From: Eleusine coracana subsp. coracana
Taxonomy: Eukaryota > Streptophyta > Magnoliopsida > Poales > Poaceae
Assembly (NCBI GenBank): GCA_032690845.1
Contig: CM064430.1
Coordinates: 1,598,949 to 1,662,948, forward strand
Reading direction: 5' to 3'
Length of the DNA stretch: 64,000 bases
Shown here: one piece after another, positions 10,940 through 22,981 of the stretch
Layout: each line of letters opens with the position of its first letter
Position numbering within the stretch: position 1 is the stretch's first letter
The notes under the pieces: generated by a model
Told to the model about the DNA's origin: nothing
Databases searched by the model: none
Seen by the model: the letters and a program-made list of their open reading frames with translations, nothing else
Program-made: the position numbers and the translations under genes

Positions 10940-13900
10940 CTTGATGAACTTATGGCTTCCGTACTTTTATTAAAAATTAAAATTTATAAATTAACTTGAA
11001 TTTATGTAAAACTCTGGTGTTCTATCTATTTCTATGTTGTAAACTATATTACTCCTCTATGTTGTAAACTATATTTTTTTTGTCATCTATTATGTTATTG
11101 GATGCCGCAACACACGTGTGCATCCCTAGGGAGCGGTTGTCATAATAAGTGAGGCTTATTTTAGGTAAGACAAAAATTGAATATATTGGGAGTAATTTGT
11201 ATAGTCCAGACAACATAGTCTATTATCAATAGCATTTATAAAACCCAAGTACAACTCGCTAGGTGCAATTTATAACAGGCAATCTAACATGACACTGAAA
11301 ATTAAATATCACAACTCAACAAACGACAAATCAGGTAGATCATCTCATGCTTCCGATTGTTATGTGTTCTCCCCAACTGCCTCACCTCCATCTGGTCTGG
11401 ACTCACCACATCAGACTGCAGAGGAAATACACGCAGAGGACCAAATTTATAGTTACTTTTTGAAATAATTGCAAGTCTTGATCCAAACCTGTCCATGAGA
11501 GACAGCTACTAGAACGTAGTATGCGATAGTGGCCACCATCTTTCTGATTCTGAGAGAAACGATATTATTTCGTCAGGAGGAGCACCTAGTACCTTCAAAT
11601 CCACAGATGGGAGAAGCCTTCCTATGATATATCTTCCGATGGCGATGTGAGCAAGGTAAGCCTCGACGTCTGGATATGTCCTCCTTAGGAATTCTTCAGG
11701 GTTACTGAAATTATTCTGCCACTCTTGATAATCACGGGTTCCAGTGTCCTGTGCAATGCGTGCAACCAAAGCATCCTCAAAACCACGGGTTCTAATGTCT
11801 AGTGTGAGGCTTTGAAGCGAAGCTGCGTTCTCGAGGATATAAAATATCAGCTCCAGTAGTGCTTTCATGGCAGAAAACCCTGTGATTGTTACATGCTTGA
11901 TGTTCTTGTGACAATGCCTTTGAAGCTTTACAAGCGTTGAAGGATCAATAACCAAATGACTCTTCTGTATAGAAGACTCTTCCACCTGCAAATAAAATGT
12001 TATTCAATATGGAGAAAATGATAAGGTTCACAACTGAAGAGTGAAATAAACAGATATTGCTTTGAGAGATAGATGTTATACATGCAAGATAAATGTCTGA
12101 AGTGCTGGACAACCATTTATATAAGAAACCAAGGAGTAGTACTCAAAGTCATAGGTGAATTTTCTCGGTCCAACAATTGCAAGCTCCAGGTACCTAAGGT
12201 GATGAAATATTTCATTTGGCACAATATTGAGTGAATATAAGCTCAAAGACTCATCAGCAGTCATGAGGAACAGTGTTTCAATGTTTGGCGCAATCATCGG
12301 AAGCTCCAGAAAAGCATAATCAAACAAATCAAACCAAGGGTAGATTGATATGTTTACGTCCTTCAGTTGCAGAGTGTCCTCAAGTAAGAACTGTATTATG
12401 GGCCCCTCGTAGTGAAATGTAGAAAGATTTGGAGCATCGCTCTCTATTGTCTCTAACATGCTGCATCGTTCCACACGCAAAACATTAAGCAGCTGCAGTG
12501 TGCAAGGTATTCTCAGGCAAAATATCTCATGGCAATATCCAATCTCCAGATGCTCCAGAACAAGAGAACTGGAAAGAAATACCAATGATTCTTCTGTGGT
12601 TATGTGCACAAACCTGAATTCCACCCTCTTCAAGCTTCTGAAGGAACAAGAACCATGTTCAGTGGGGAATGCACAGGCGTAGAGGCAAAGGGACTGCATT
12701 GAGCATTCCTTTTCACCAAAAAACAATTTACATGGGAATTTGTATTTCATTTTCTCATTACGGGGCAGCTCTAGAGTGAGCTCTTCGAGGCCAAAGGTAG
12801 CAGCTGCATCAAGCCACTGGTTGATATAACAGGCGCGCAACTTGCAGAAAAACCCAAGTTTAAACTTAAGCCTCTTCACCCAAATGCCAGCACGGTTTTG
12901 CAAAGTGTCATCAATTCTCCTGATGACACCTTTAGCCATTTGACTCTTTATAGAGGTATGCTCATCCAAGGACAATGTTTTGGCACTGAACTCGAGCTCA
13001 GGATAATATCTCCAGGACCGTAAAAGCTCTCGAGAGACACAAGCAGCACGTGCAGCATCTTGCATTGGCAAAAGAGTAAGTATCTGATGCATTACGTCCT
13101 AGTAAAGGAACATAAAAGACAAGTTAAACACCAGGATGGAGAAAGAAAAACAGAATTTGGTTGGACAAATTTTGTTGTGCTCAAGAGTGCAGAACAAAAT
13201 AAAGGCTGGTAATAAAGCTAAAAATGTAAATTCATATACTGCAGAATCTTTTGAGGGAATTTATATATTTACCAGTAAAACTGGTTAACCGCTAGTAAGT
13301 TCTTTTGCAAAAAAATGTGAAAAAATACATTATAAAGAGGGAAACCAGGCTTTGGATGTTTTTACACAGTTTAAATTTAAGTTCAAGGACTAGAACAACT
13401 AAAAAGCCTTTTTTTAGATCAAAAGGCCCAGCTTTTATGAAAAGACAACAGAATTCATGTACAGATACAAACACATGCAAGTTCAATAGAAAAACGCCAA
13501 CCAGGCAGAATGTGAGTGTTTTGATGATGTGAACAAGATGCAGCGTTATGTACCGGTGGAAGACTGTCCAGTGTGAGGTGTGACCGCAACCTCTTGGGCT
13601 TGACACGTTCGTAGTTCCCACCGGGCCTGCAAGAGGAATTTTTTCTTCTAGCCTCTGAAGCAATCGATTCATCGGAAGTGCAGCGATCTGAAACTGACAT
13701 AGAAATTCCATGATATAAAGCCTTATAGGTGCGACGATCTGATCATAGACATATAGACAATCAGATGCCCACAAATTCCAGGAGAAGCAATATAGGTGCG
13801 AGGATCTGGTCATAGACAGAGAAATAAAAGACCTTATTAATGAATGAAGAGGCGTACCAGCCTGGATACGCCGCCCACGCTTCGTTGACTTGAGCCGTGA

Positions 13901-14327
13901 CAGAGACAGCAACCCCATGGATTTTTCGATTTCGCGAAGGTCGGGGCGCGGGTTAGATCGAAAACAAGGGGGGCAACGATTGTGCCGCCGCATAATTTCA
14001 GAATCCCTCCTTCCTCTTCCGCTTCCAACTTAGCTTTTGCACAGGCAAGGAGAAAATAAAATTCCAGAGGTGGCGTTTGGATGGTTTTTTTTAAAAAAAA
14101 AAATTGGATGGTTTGGGTTTGGGATAAGGAAATAAGATCATAGTCCAAATCGTCACTTTGCCTTGTATTAGGTTTCGGATTGGGATACAGCTTCTAGTGA
14201 CCAAACCAGAATCCGCAGAAAATTAGGCGCCAGGTCTGTGTGCCGCAAGTGCGGAGAATTCGTTAAAACCTCAACACAACGCTAGCCACAAAAGAAGTGT
14301 GTTATTGTCATCAGCTCACATCCCTGG
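10940..14327. repeat. Segmental duplication, copy A
   Basis: This block is nearly identical to 34813-38209 and contains the whole F-box/LRR gene plus its flanks. Homology continues, interrupted by different indels, to about 15842 in copy A and 39512 in copy B. Copy A lacks about 33 bp present at 35000-35030 of copy B, between short catc repeats. Confidence 0.95.
11509..13918 (-). CDS. F-box/LRR protein, copy A
   Basis: Likely a substrate-recognition subunit of an SCF ubiquitin ligase. Four exons on the minus strand join in frame with GT-AG introns: 13918-13858, 13693-13554, 13098-12082 and 11985-11509, giving 564 residues. The F-box spans roughly residues 63-105 (SLPPDVMHQILTLLPM, then AACVSRELLRSW) and crosses the exon 2/3 junction. 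LRR-like units follow at about 190-270 (VLEHLEIGYC, LLNVLRVERCSML), and an FBD-like C-terminal region is encoded by exon 4. I chose the ATG at 13918 (MGLLSLSR) because it is kept in both copies; an upstream in-frame ATG at 13993 is lost in copy B. The substrate is unknown. The intron between exons 3 and 4 is only about 96 bp. Confidence 0.88.
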
Positions 14328-14398
14328 AGGAGAGATGGCGGCGGGTCGTGTGGTGTTGTGGATGGTGAGAGAAACTGCAAAGGATAGAGGAAGATAGG

Positions 14399-14689
14399 CT
14401 CGAACCCTGAGATTTTAGGCCCGGCCCAAACATGGCACGGACTGAAATAATTTATGGCCAGGGCGGCACGGCCAGATGCACCGGGCCATGCTTGGGCTGA
14501 CCCCTCGGCACGGGCACGACTCAAAATTCCTCTAGCACAAATAGGCCCGGTATCAACCCACCTGGGCATGGCCTGTTTACCAGCCCAACACGGCACGGCC
14601 CAACATCTGCCATATATATATAAGATTTCGCAACCCTAGCCTTTGCCTTCACCATTTCCCCCGCGCCGTGCCACGCCGCACTGCAAACC

Positions 14690-14728
<39 letters not shown>

Positions 14729-15528
14729 CTCTGCGCAACCGCTCAAATCTAGATCCACATCGTCGCTTCCTGCTCTGCTTTGCTCTCTCTTGTCCCACTC
14801 CGGCTTTCTACTCCGCTTGGCTTCACTCCGCTCCTCTTCTCTTCTCTATCTCACCGTCAGCGTTGGTCGATGGCCTAGATCCACGCAGCCGCTTGGTGGA
14901 ACCCTATCTCCACACCACCGCTCATTATCGATGGTCATCCCGGAGCCGAGCAACGAGGCTTTGAGACCGCAAAGAACCTCTTGTTTGGGGGCCGAGAAAC
15001 GTAGAGGGGGACAACACCGCAGCTGAGCTCTATGACGATACCTCGGCCGGACCCATGGACATTAACGAGGATGGCTGCTTGGATGCCACCGAGGTCGAAT
15101 GTGTCGGGTGCGTCTCCTCTCCTTCAGCCGAGCGCACTGTCGAGAAGCAGCATAGCATCGAGAAGCACCAAGAAGAACTTGAAGCTGCCTTTGAGCATTT
15201 GTATCTCGATGGTGAATCTACAGCTGCTGACGGACTTGGTGAGGGAGTGGCTAGTGCTGGTACTTAGTAGATTGTAGGCACATTGTAAAATTGCATATTG
15301 AACTTGCATACTTTGAGCTTCTTCTCTTAGACCGAAGGGTTTTAAATGAGGCAGCCACCTAGAAACAACTCTATTAAACATTTAAACTTAATATAATTAA
15401 GTTTTCTTTGGCAAAATCTATTCTTCAGTTTTTCTAGTATCCTCGACACAGCCCGATAAGTACGACGTGTCAGGCCAGCCCGAATCTAAACGTGTCGGGC
15501 CATGTCGTCCATTTGGCCACCTATAATA
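14399..15528. mobile_element. hAT-like insertion in duplication copy A
   Basis: The corresponding site in copy B (38528-38538) lacks this 1.1 kb, so A carries an insertion. Both ends are rich in GGCCCGGCCC-type motifs (ggcccggcccaaacatgg on the left; gggccatgtcgtccatttggccacc on the right), as in grass hAT elements. Inside are a promoter-like TATA stretch (14611-14623), a TC microsatellite, and a short frame at 15055-15267 starting MDINEDGCLD that may be a transposase or captured-gene remnant. Exact termini and a target duplication could not be fixed, and the left end may be truncated. Confidence 0.55.
14693..14726. repeat. (TC)17 microsatellite
   Basis: An uninterrupted TC dinucleotide run of 17 units lies in the 5' leader-like part of the hAT-like insertion, about 70 bp downstream of a TATA-rich stretch. 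Pyrimidine tracts of this kind are common in plant 5' leaders. Confidence 0.95.
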
Positions 15529-16229
15529 ATCAAGTGTCGATGGGCTGGTTGGCCAGTCTAGGAAGCCCATTACATTCGTAGTATCCTTCTCTCTCTCTCT
15601 CTCTCCTTTTGTTTTTCCCTTTCATCTTCTATCTATCTATCATAAGAATAAATTTTCCATAATATATATGTCACCACGCAAATTGCAATGATCTAACCAC
15701 GTCAATCCCTGGTCTTGGATAGAATCACTGATTTGATATGCGGATGTAGGATTAAAATTGACACGCGAGACATAGGACATGTCCTAATATTTATGCCAAA
15801 ATCAATGTAATCTTCCAAAAATCGTTGATATGCTGATTTAGTGATCTGTAGCAACATCACGGTACATTATTCGATCTGTGGGATCATGGTGATACAATCA
15901 TTTTCATTTTTATGTTGCAGCTTGGTCACTTGGTATCACCTGTTGACAAAAAATGTGACTTCTCCGTCTCAAAATGAGAGACTAGTCAATGAACCGACCC
16001 TCGATTGATATCTTGACGAAGCAATAGTCTATCAATACACACACATGAATGTATAAATTGGTATGCAATGTCAAATTAAATTTTTATAACTTAGGTTTAG
16101 ACTTAAGACATAAAAATGATTTAAAATTCAAGTACATAAATAGTAGAAGAGATACATCTCGACGTTGTTATCCCATGAAGCCATCAAGTCCTTAGATGTG
16201 CCTCATTTGTATAGAATAACCCCTGTAAT

Positions 16230-17165
16230 AAAATAACATGTAGTGAAGCTCTGAACAACTAATACCCAGCAAGTCTTACCTGTCAAAATGGCACGCTAAG
16301 ACCCATATATGGTATGTATGGGACTAACAAAAGATTGCTAGAATAATTATAAAAACAGCATTAACAATTAATCTATATTTTTAGATTTTAGCCAAGTTAA
16401 TAAGATTTTTGCATAAGATAAATATTGTGCAAGCAAACATGGTTACAAATATAATTAATTGACATGCAAATAACAAGTATAATCATCATCATTCATGTTG
16501 TTACTACAGTATGGTAGTGATCTCATGGCACTCAATAACTACGTGGGACGATGACTCGAATTGATTTACATCCTGCAGGACAAATCCAACAAATCCAAAT
16601 ATACGATGCACGCACACTCAAGGAGTCACGTAAGACAATCTTTCGTGAGATATCATAGGACCAATCTGAGGCTCACCTCTCCCGAGTAAATGTCCTTCAC
16701 ACGATATCCGGAATCCATGGTTAGACCAAATACTCTACCACCAATCATCCACCTGCGTTCCACCATGCACATGTGTTCGTTCCCAAAGAGAGGTGAGGGC
16801 ACATCCAACACTATGATAATCAAGCTATGTCGGTTTATTAGTGCCCATATCACTAGCATGTATTTGGTATTATTTAAACTTTCTCACGGGGCCATACGAA
16901 ACGGTCCTTAATGACACAAACGAGGCTATGAAAAACAAGGGTCAACCTTTCCACCTCAACCTACACATGCACTTCCTCATTCTATCTTAAATTAATCCAT
17001 CATTATATGAGAGTTTAATGAGTAATACTTCTCAAACCATCCTATATTGAGTAGTCTCTGTACCACTCGACTTTACTACCGATGACTTAATATTAAGCAT
17101 AGTAAAATCTAACGAGTAGATGTCCAACTGAACCCATACTTATAGTATTTATTTTCCTACATGCA
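16230..17165. mobile_element. Eroded relic of a gypsy LTR
   Basis: Short blocks are collinear with the LTRs of the element at 47119-59426: cccagcaagtcttacctgtc (cf. 47476-47497), gatgactcgaattgatttac (cf. 47770-47790), agtgcccatatcactagcatg (cf. 48033-48055), and the gagtagtctctgtaccactcga part (cf. 48250-48272). Divergence is much greater than between the two LTRs of that element, so this is an old solo or truncated LTR of the same family in the same orientation. Confidence 0.75.
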
Positions 17166-17217
17166 ACTATGGTTTCGATCATTTTCTACACATAATGCAT
17201 AAAACATTTGAGTCGTG

Positions 17218-17688
17218 TAGTCACAAAGCCACCAAATATAGTGTCTATTTCATAGACCCATCAATAGTTTGGGGTGCAGTTTCACAAAACCACCATTTTT
17301 TTTACTTAGTGTCCGAGACACGTGATCCCATATGTGTCAGCTATAACATTCAAAATTGTAGATCATATCCACTTGCCAATTCAGTGGAGCCTGCACCACA
17401 TAAGATGGCATGGCACAATAAGTGAAGATTTGACATGGTGAGGCCATCGATGGATTTAACCACGCCGCGTCATCTTTGCTTATGTGATGTGGGATCCGCT
17501 GAGTTAGCAAGTGGATACAGTTAGTTGCTGCGGGGATTTTTCTTATAGCTATAATTTTGAGTGCTGCAACTGCTATGTGGAACCATATGTACCGGATGCT
17601 AATTAAAAAATGGTGATTTTGTAAAAGTACACCTTGAAGTATTGATGGGTCTGTAAAATATACACCATATTTAGTGGGTTTGTGACTA
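17218..17688. mobile_element. Foldback or Mutator-like MITE with long inverted arms
   Basis: The left arm, about 17218-17340 (starting tagtcacaaagccacc), is the inverse of the right arm, about 17560-17688 (ending gtgggtttgtgacta). Matching internal blocks include agacccatcaata and accaccatttttt. Arms exceeding 100 bp with a short non-coding centre fit a MULE-MITE or foldback element. The target duplication was not identified. Confidence 0.65.
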
Positions 17689-17705
17689 TAAAACTAAAGT
17701 ATTGG

Positions 17706-18079
17706 TGGGTTTGTAAAATTAACTCATCGAGCAATATTAGCAAACTCAAAATCATAGCCAATCCATCATTATATCTCTACAACACCAATCTCTTCTTCTC
17801 CTTTTCCTAATTTATGAAATGTGATGCAACACAAGAATTAGTTATAACCAAGGCATGAAACTTTGTTAATGAAATCAGTGCAATAACATGATGGTTATGA
17901 GAATGAAATGCTTAGCATTATAAGTTAGGAGTTTAGTTATATTAGTTTGGATAAAGTCCACTTTACTTTCTTCAAGTATGGACAAAGTGTGGATAACCCT
18001 CTGAACTATTGGTTCATTTTATCCTCATGATTTGTTAAAATAGATCATTTTACACCTTTAAACGATATTTTAACCCCCT
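17706..18079. other. Short unannotated spacer
   Basis: AT-rich sequence between the foldback element and the Rx_N-like fragment. I see no gene or element termini. Confidence 0.4.
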
Positions 18080-18212
18080 GCTTGCTCTAGAGACATCTTA
18101 TAAGTGGCAGATCAGTGATGCATCCTTGTTGTGTTGCCGTAAGAAAGTGAAGTGTACTGCTCAAGAGTGCAATGACACGTTGCACAAATGCAAAAGTAGA
18201 GAACCCTAGAAG
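18080..18212 (+). pseudogene. Fragment of Rx_N-like gene
   Basis: About 130 bp match codons near 48-92 of the family. The readable peptide includes TSYKWQISDASLL and TAQECNDTLHKCK. Substitutions disrupt conserved positions (LRWRRK has become LCCRKK), and the frame runs into a stop directly after the fragment. There is no start and no downstream part, so it is a non-functional duplicate piece. Confidence 0.85.
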
Positions 18213-18430
18213 TATGCATCAGTGTCCAGTGATCCACCATTTTGCACAAATCCTTGTTTCCTTTATTTTACTGGAACAAAAAAAATGGGAAACTGGAGCA
18301 ACGCGTTGGGCAAAGCAAAATGGTGGAGCTCTTGGGCTTGGACCCAGCCGATACTAGTTCCATACCACACTGGGCAACAGAAAAATAAAAAATAAAGGAC
18401 CCGAGATGACGGCAGCATCGGCGGCGCTAA

Positions 18431-21400
18431 GAGCAAGTATAGTAAGGCTGAGTCAGCCGACGAGAGAAAGCAAGAGAGAGAATGGAGCCACCATTGCACA
18501 AGTTGCCCGAAGCATCCACGATCGAACGGATGACTGCGTTGCTTGAGCTCCGATGTTGACATCGTCTCTTCATCATTCTCCGATTCAGATTCCAAATCGC
18601 CTTCCTTCATTGAGAATTTTGATTCAGTCCATGATTCGACCCCATGAATGGGTCGTGATCGCGTTGCGGTAGCCATGGTGATCAACACGATTACCATATG
18701 CTCCTGATCACGAATATGTCTCTCCTCTGTTAGCTCCCGGGGCTTGCCGATTGTCGGTCGAGACGGCGTCAGCGCCTTTGTCAGGTGCCACACACAAAGC
18801 GCCGGTCGCCCATGCAAAACTCCATAGATAAAGTCACAAGTCACAAAGTCTAACGGCTGAGTTTATTAGTTTGTTGTTTGATGAATGGCCACAAAGATAT
18901 AGACCACAACTGATGGTATGTACAAGTAAGTATTAAATGTATGTATCATTATTATAACTAGTATATTTGCCCGCGCGATTGCGCGGATCTATTTCTGTCT
19001 ACTATCATTTTAAAGTTACTTACATTTGCAATAAATCTTATACATTTCATAAATAATATAATTCTTTATATAATAAATACTCTTTGAAACTTATTCCATT
19101 GAACTTCGTTTGGAAAGAAATCGTGAAAACTGGTACCATAAAGCAAACCGCTCTTTGAACCATGTTTCACTTATTCTTGCCTTCATGTGTTGTTATCATA
19201 AGTATTTTAGTCTAGCTATAGAACAAATTATGTGTAACTTCTTTCTCTAACTTACATGCTCACCTTAATAAATAGGTTGCTGCAATTTCTGTTTAACATT
19301 GCCATTTTGTTGATTATATCTAGTTTTTATCTTATTAGTCATCTTGAAATATCTATTTAGTAGGATGCTTGAAACATGACTTTCCTGCCTCCATGTAGTC
19401 AGAGCCATGTGAATCCATTTTGTTACTCACATCCTTAAGTATTCTGTGAATGCTCCCAACTCTATTTATAACAATAACAATAATTAGGTTACCTTTCTCA
19501 GTCTCTCACAAAAGTTTTCCTCGTCGATGAAATTGTTAAATAGTATTCTCCATGACACCCTGCCCTCATCCTGGTCCAAAATTATCATAAATGTTATTCA
19601 TCAACCACATGAGAAATTGAGAATACATTAGCATCAAAAACAAAACCCAATATGATGCAAAACTATTAAGCCATTCTCCTATTGCCATATAAATATGTAG
19701 TATAGTCCAATATATTATATTTCTACAACCATATGTTATTATTACTCACTGATTCTGTTATTGGTCATGACACTGAATACATTTCTGATTTTATAGGAAG
19801 GGTTGTTAGGTTTACCAGGCTTCACATGTGACATCTTATATGGCTTAGTGTGGAACCGACAGAAGTGGTCGGCAATATTTAATGGAGAAGAGACATTCCA
19901 ATTAATAAACTCCACAATTTAATTGGAAATAACTTCTGACATGAAGATATGGTCAACAAATTAAATATAAATGAAAAATCTTAACCTTCAATATATTGAC
20001 ATTTAAAATACTTTTAGTGGAGTAATATATCCCTGGATGTAAACATTGGGATGCTTTCATTTGTCTGATGGAACAGATTCAATAGAATATCCTTTTATTG
20101 AAACAAATGTGACATTTCTGAAAGAAAACTTCTATAAAGTTCAGTGATGGTTTTTGGCCTACTCTATAAATTCAATGTTGTTGGCTGATATCAAACGACA
20201 AAAGATTCAAATATGGATGAACGATTAGAGGCAAACCCATGGAGCCCATATGGATGTTGGCAATAATAATGGTAAACTGAATAATGTTACTATATTATAA
20301 TGCTATAATTGGCCAGAGTATCACGAATCCACAGTGTTTTTCTTATGTGAATGGACAAAAGTTTAATCACAATCAAATTCATTTTTTCTTACACTGAAAC
20401 ATGATCAAGTAACTTTTTACAATTTTGCGAGGACACACCATCAAAATCCGTGAGTGCCTCTATTATCAACAACTGCAATTTTCATATTTTTTTTTCTTCT
20501 TCTGATGGGATTCACTGGACAATACTGTGTGTAATTACGAGTGTACTACCTCTCTTACTTTGCCTAGTCAGTTTCATAAAAATGTAGTTTATAATAGCTA
20601 CTGCTTAACCTGTATTTACCGTTCATCCAGAGAGCTCTCGCCATTCTGATGCTGCTAAAACGCCAAACTTGCACAGCCCTTCCGTAGCTTCATTTAGTTG
20701 CCTTCCATGATCTAATCAATTAATGGCTGATCAAACTTTTGTGACTACTATGATTGCCAATATTTATCTTTATAGATCTCCATTTGCCTTTTTTTGGATG
20801 ACTTCTGAACTTTACTTTTTTTATCTCTCTGTGACCATCAAGCAGACGCGTTCAAAGACTTGGACTGTGTCTCTCATGCCACACATTGTGCTGTGTACCA
20901 GGCTTCTTAGATAGCTTTTTCGTTCCTAATGCTGAGATAACTAATCTCTATTTCTTGTCCATGCATGGGACTGCTGCTGAATGTAACAGCGATCACTGGC
21001 ATGGGTGGCTGGCGGGCTTTCTCATTTTGTGCATGTCTCTGGAGGAAAACACGATCGACGTGCCAGCTTGATCGAGATTCCATCCCATCCAACAATTCTC
21101 CTGACTTGAAGAACTGTTAAATCTCAATCTACTGCCAAGCTCTCGTAATACAAAGTGAAGTAAACTATAGCTTTGTGCCTTTGCTTTTGCAGCGACAATA
21201 TACCAATTTTTTGAAGATAGATGTAAACCACACATCGTCAATCTGAACGTGATGAGTACTATAGCTTTGAGCACGGCGCCGCTGATGGACCAGACGAACC
21301 TTAATCCTTTATATAATCTACTGCATCTGAGAGCTGCATCACGTATGATCCCTGCTCTGCATACGCACCTTCCGATTATTCCTGCCCATACTTCCCTCCA

Positions 21401-21858
21401 GCAACTTCACGGCGGCAAGGAGAGGCCAGTACTTCCCTGCCTAGATTGCCACAATAGGAAAGGCTAAGGCTGACGAGCAGAATCAGTAACGCATGCCGCC
21501 GTAATCGCCAAGCTTGAGTCGCCGCCAGTTCTACCTTCCACCCAAGTTGCCGTAACACAACAGTCGAGGGCCCTAAGTCCAGGAAGAGACGTGATTTTAT
21601 ATTACGGGATCAATGGATGAAATTTAATGAGAGATCAGGATTGAGTAAATCAACGATCGGATGTTTTGCTTTTTTGTGAGAATTTAGAGACTATTTCTCT
21701 TTTTTTCTAGACAACAGTCATCTCCTTTTATTATTAAATAGATTCTTCTCTTAGCAAGTCTTAAAGTCCATCCATTATATGAGCTGACTGTTTTAAAGAC
21801 TTTATATGACATGGCAGTTCTATTTAGCTAGCAGCGGGCTATGTTATTATCCTTGCTC
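18431..21858. mobile_element. Tourist-like element interrupted by a Helitron
   Basis: The left end gagcaagtatagtaagg and the right end ttattatccttgctc are imperfect terminal inverted repeats of the GAGCAAG...TA type seen in rice Tourist-class MITEs. TAA flanks both ends (18428-18430 and 21859-21861), the usual PIF/Harbinger target duplication. Without the Helitron at 18958-21742 the element would be about 643 bp and non-coding. Confidence 0.65.
18958..21742 (-). mobile_element. Helitron, minus strand, nested
   Basis: Read on the minus strand, the element begins TCTATTTAATAATAAAAGG after a host A. It ends with a perfect hairpin (CCGCGC-AATC-GCGCGG) 9 bases before the terminal CTAG, which is followed by a host T. 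This is the canonical plant Helitron layout (5' TC, 3' hairpin plus CTRR, A/T target). The 2.8-kb interior shows no intact RepHel open frame, so it is non-autonomous. Any captured gene piece was not recognised. Confidence 0.78.
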
Positions 21859-22000
21859 TAAGAAGGTGGCAGTGTGGAGGGTGCAGTCCATGCGGAGGCG
21901 GACGAGGAGCACGCCGGCGATGACTGCTGAGATGCCGGACACAATGCACGGGCCCACTCCTTGATTTACTCCCCATTTCCCCTGCCATGAGCATTTCCTT

Positions 22001-22981
22001 CCTCCACATTGGGAGCGTCAGGAACTCGGAGTTGAGTAGCCTGTCAGTTGATGTGATTTAATGGGAGGCTATGTTGGTTATGTTGTTTAGCTTGAAGCAT
22101 CAAACGTGGAAAATTTATTTTCCCCTGAATAACCACTGTTTAAACAAAATTACACGGTAGAAATCAGTTTGTGAAGACTACACGCATCAGTACAAAGAAA
22201 TCTTTGTTTTTCAATCATCATGTCAAACCATATGCTTCTGAAACACCGCTTTCCCTTAAAAACGATTATTCAAATGATTCAAATAGAGATTGATTCTTCC
22301 ACACATTTCGTTGTCAGAGCCCATCCAAGGTTGGTGTGTTTCTTCTGGCCAAGACGTGGACTTGTACAGTTCTGCATTGATACAAGATGTTGATGTGTCT
22401 CATGTCACTTCTCTTCTCAGTCGTTGAAAGTCAGCACCACTATTGGCATGATTTCTCTCCCAGCTTGGTCTCTTCAAATTTCCACCTGTTGATTCCTTTG
22501 TATCTAATTATATATCAATATATGTGATTAAGTCAAATAATAATTCTCAGTCAACAATATTCTGTTGTAGACAAAAGTTCTTCCACGCCCCGTTGCAAAT
22601 CATTTGTTTACCTCGTTGTGCTTTTGAAGTCTTTGAACTTTCCATCCATGTTAATTGCCCGTGGACTTCACTCTGTGTCTGCTGTCTTGGGATGCCTGTC
22701 ACGCCCTTTCACGTGCCTCCTATATTTTCCTACCAAAGCCTTGCTTGGTACAATTATACAAATTATCTTCTTCTTCAATTCTCATCTTATATTGCAGCTT
22801 AGCTTTAACATCAACAAGTATCTCCTTATTATACTCTGTCCAAAGTTTCTGCAATTCCATTAAGGGTAGATTCCTACAACCTCTAACCTAAAGCTTTGCT
22901 TGTGATATCTAAACTCATATGCATAATTCTATATGTTTTTTTCCTGAGCAGGGAAGGGGCCCTACAGAAGCTTGAATTGTA
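22001..22981. other. Upstream region of Rx_N-like copy 3
   Basis: No gene is supported. A ctgagcag acceptor ends at 22951, ahead of the leader of copy 3, matching the position seen in copy 1. Confidence 0.45.

Noticed and set aside
13292..13993. A 233-residue protein from the longest frame covering the first F-box exons
   Set aside because: It reads through two introns; the spliced model joins the F-box in frame, and the frame is not preserved in copy B.
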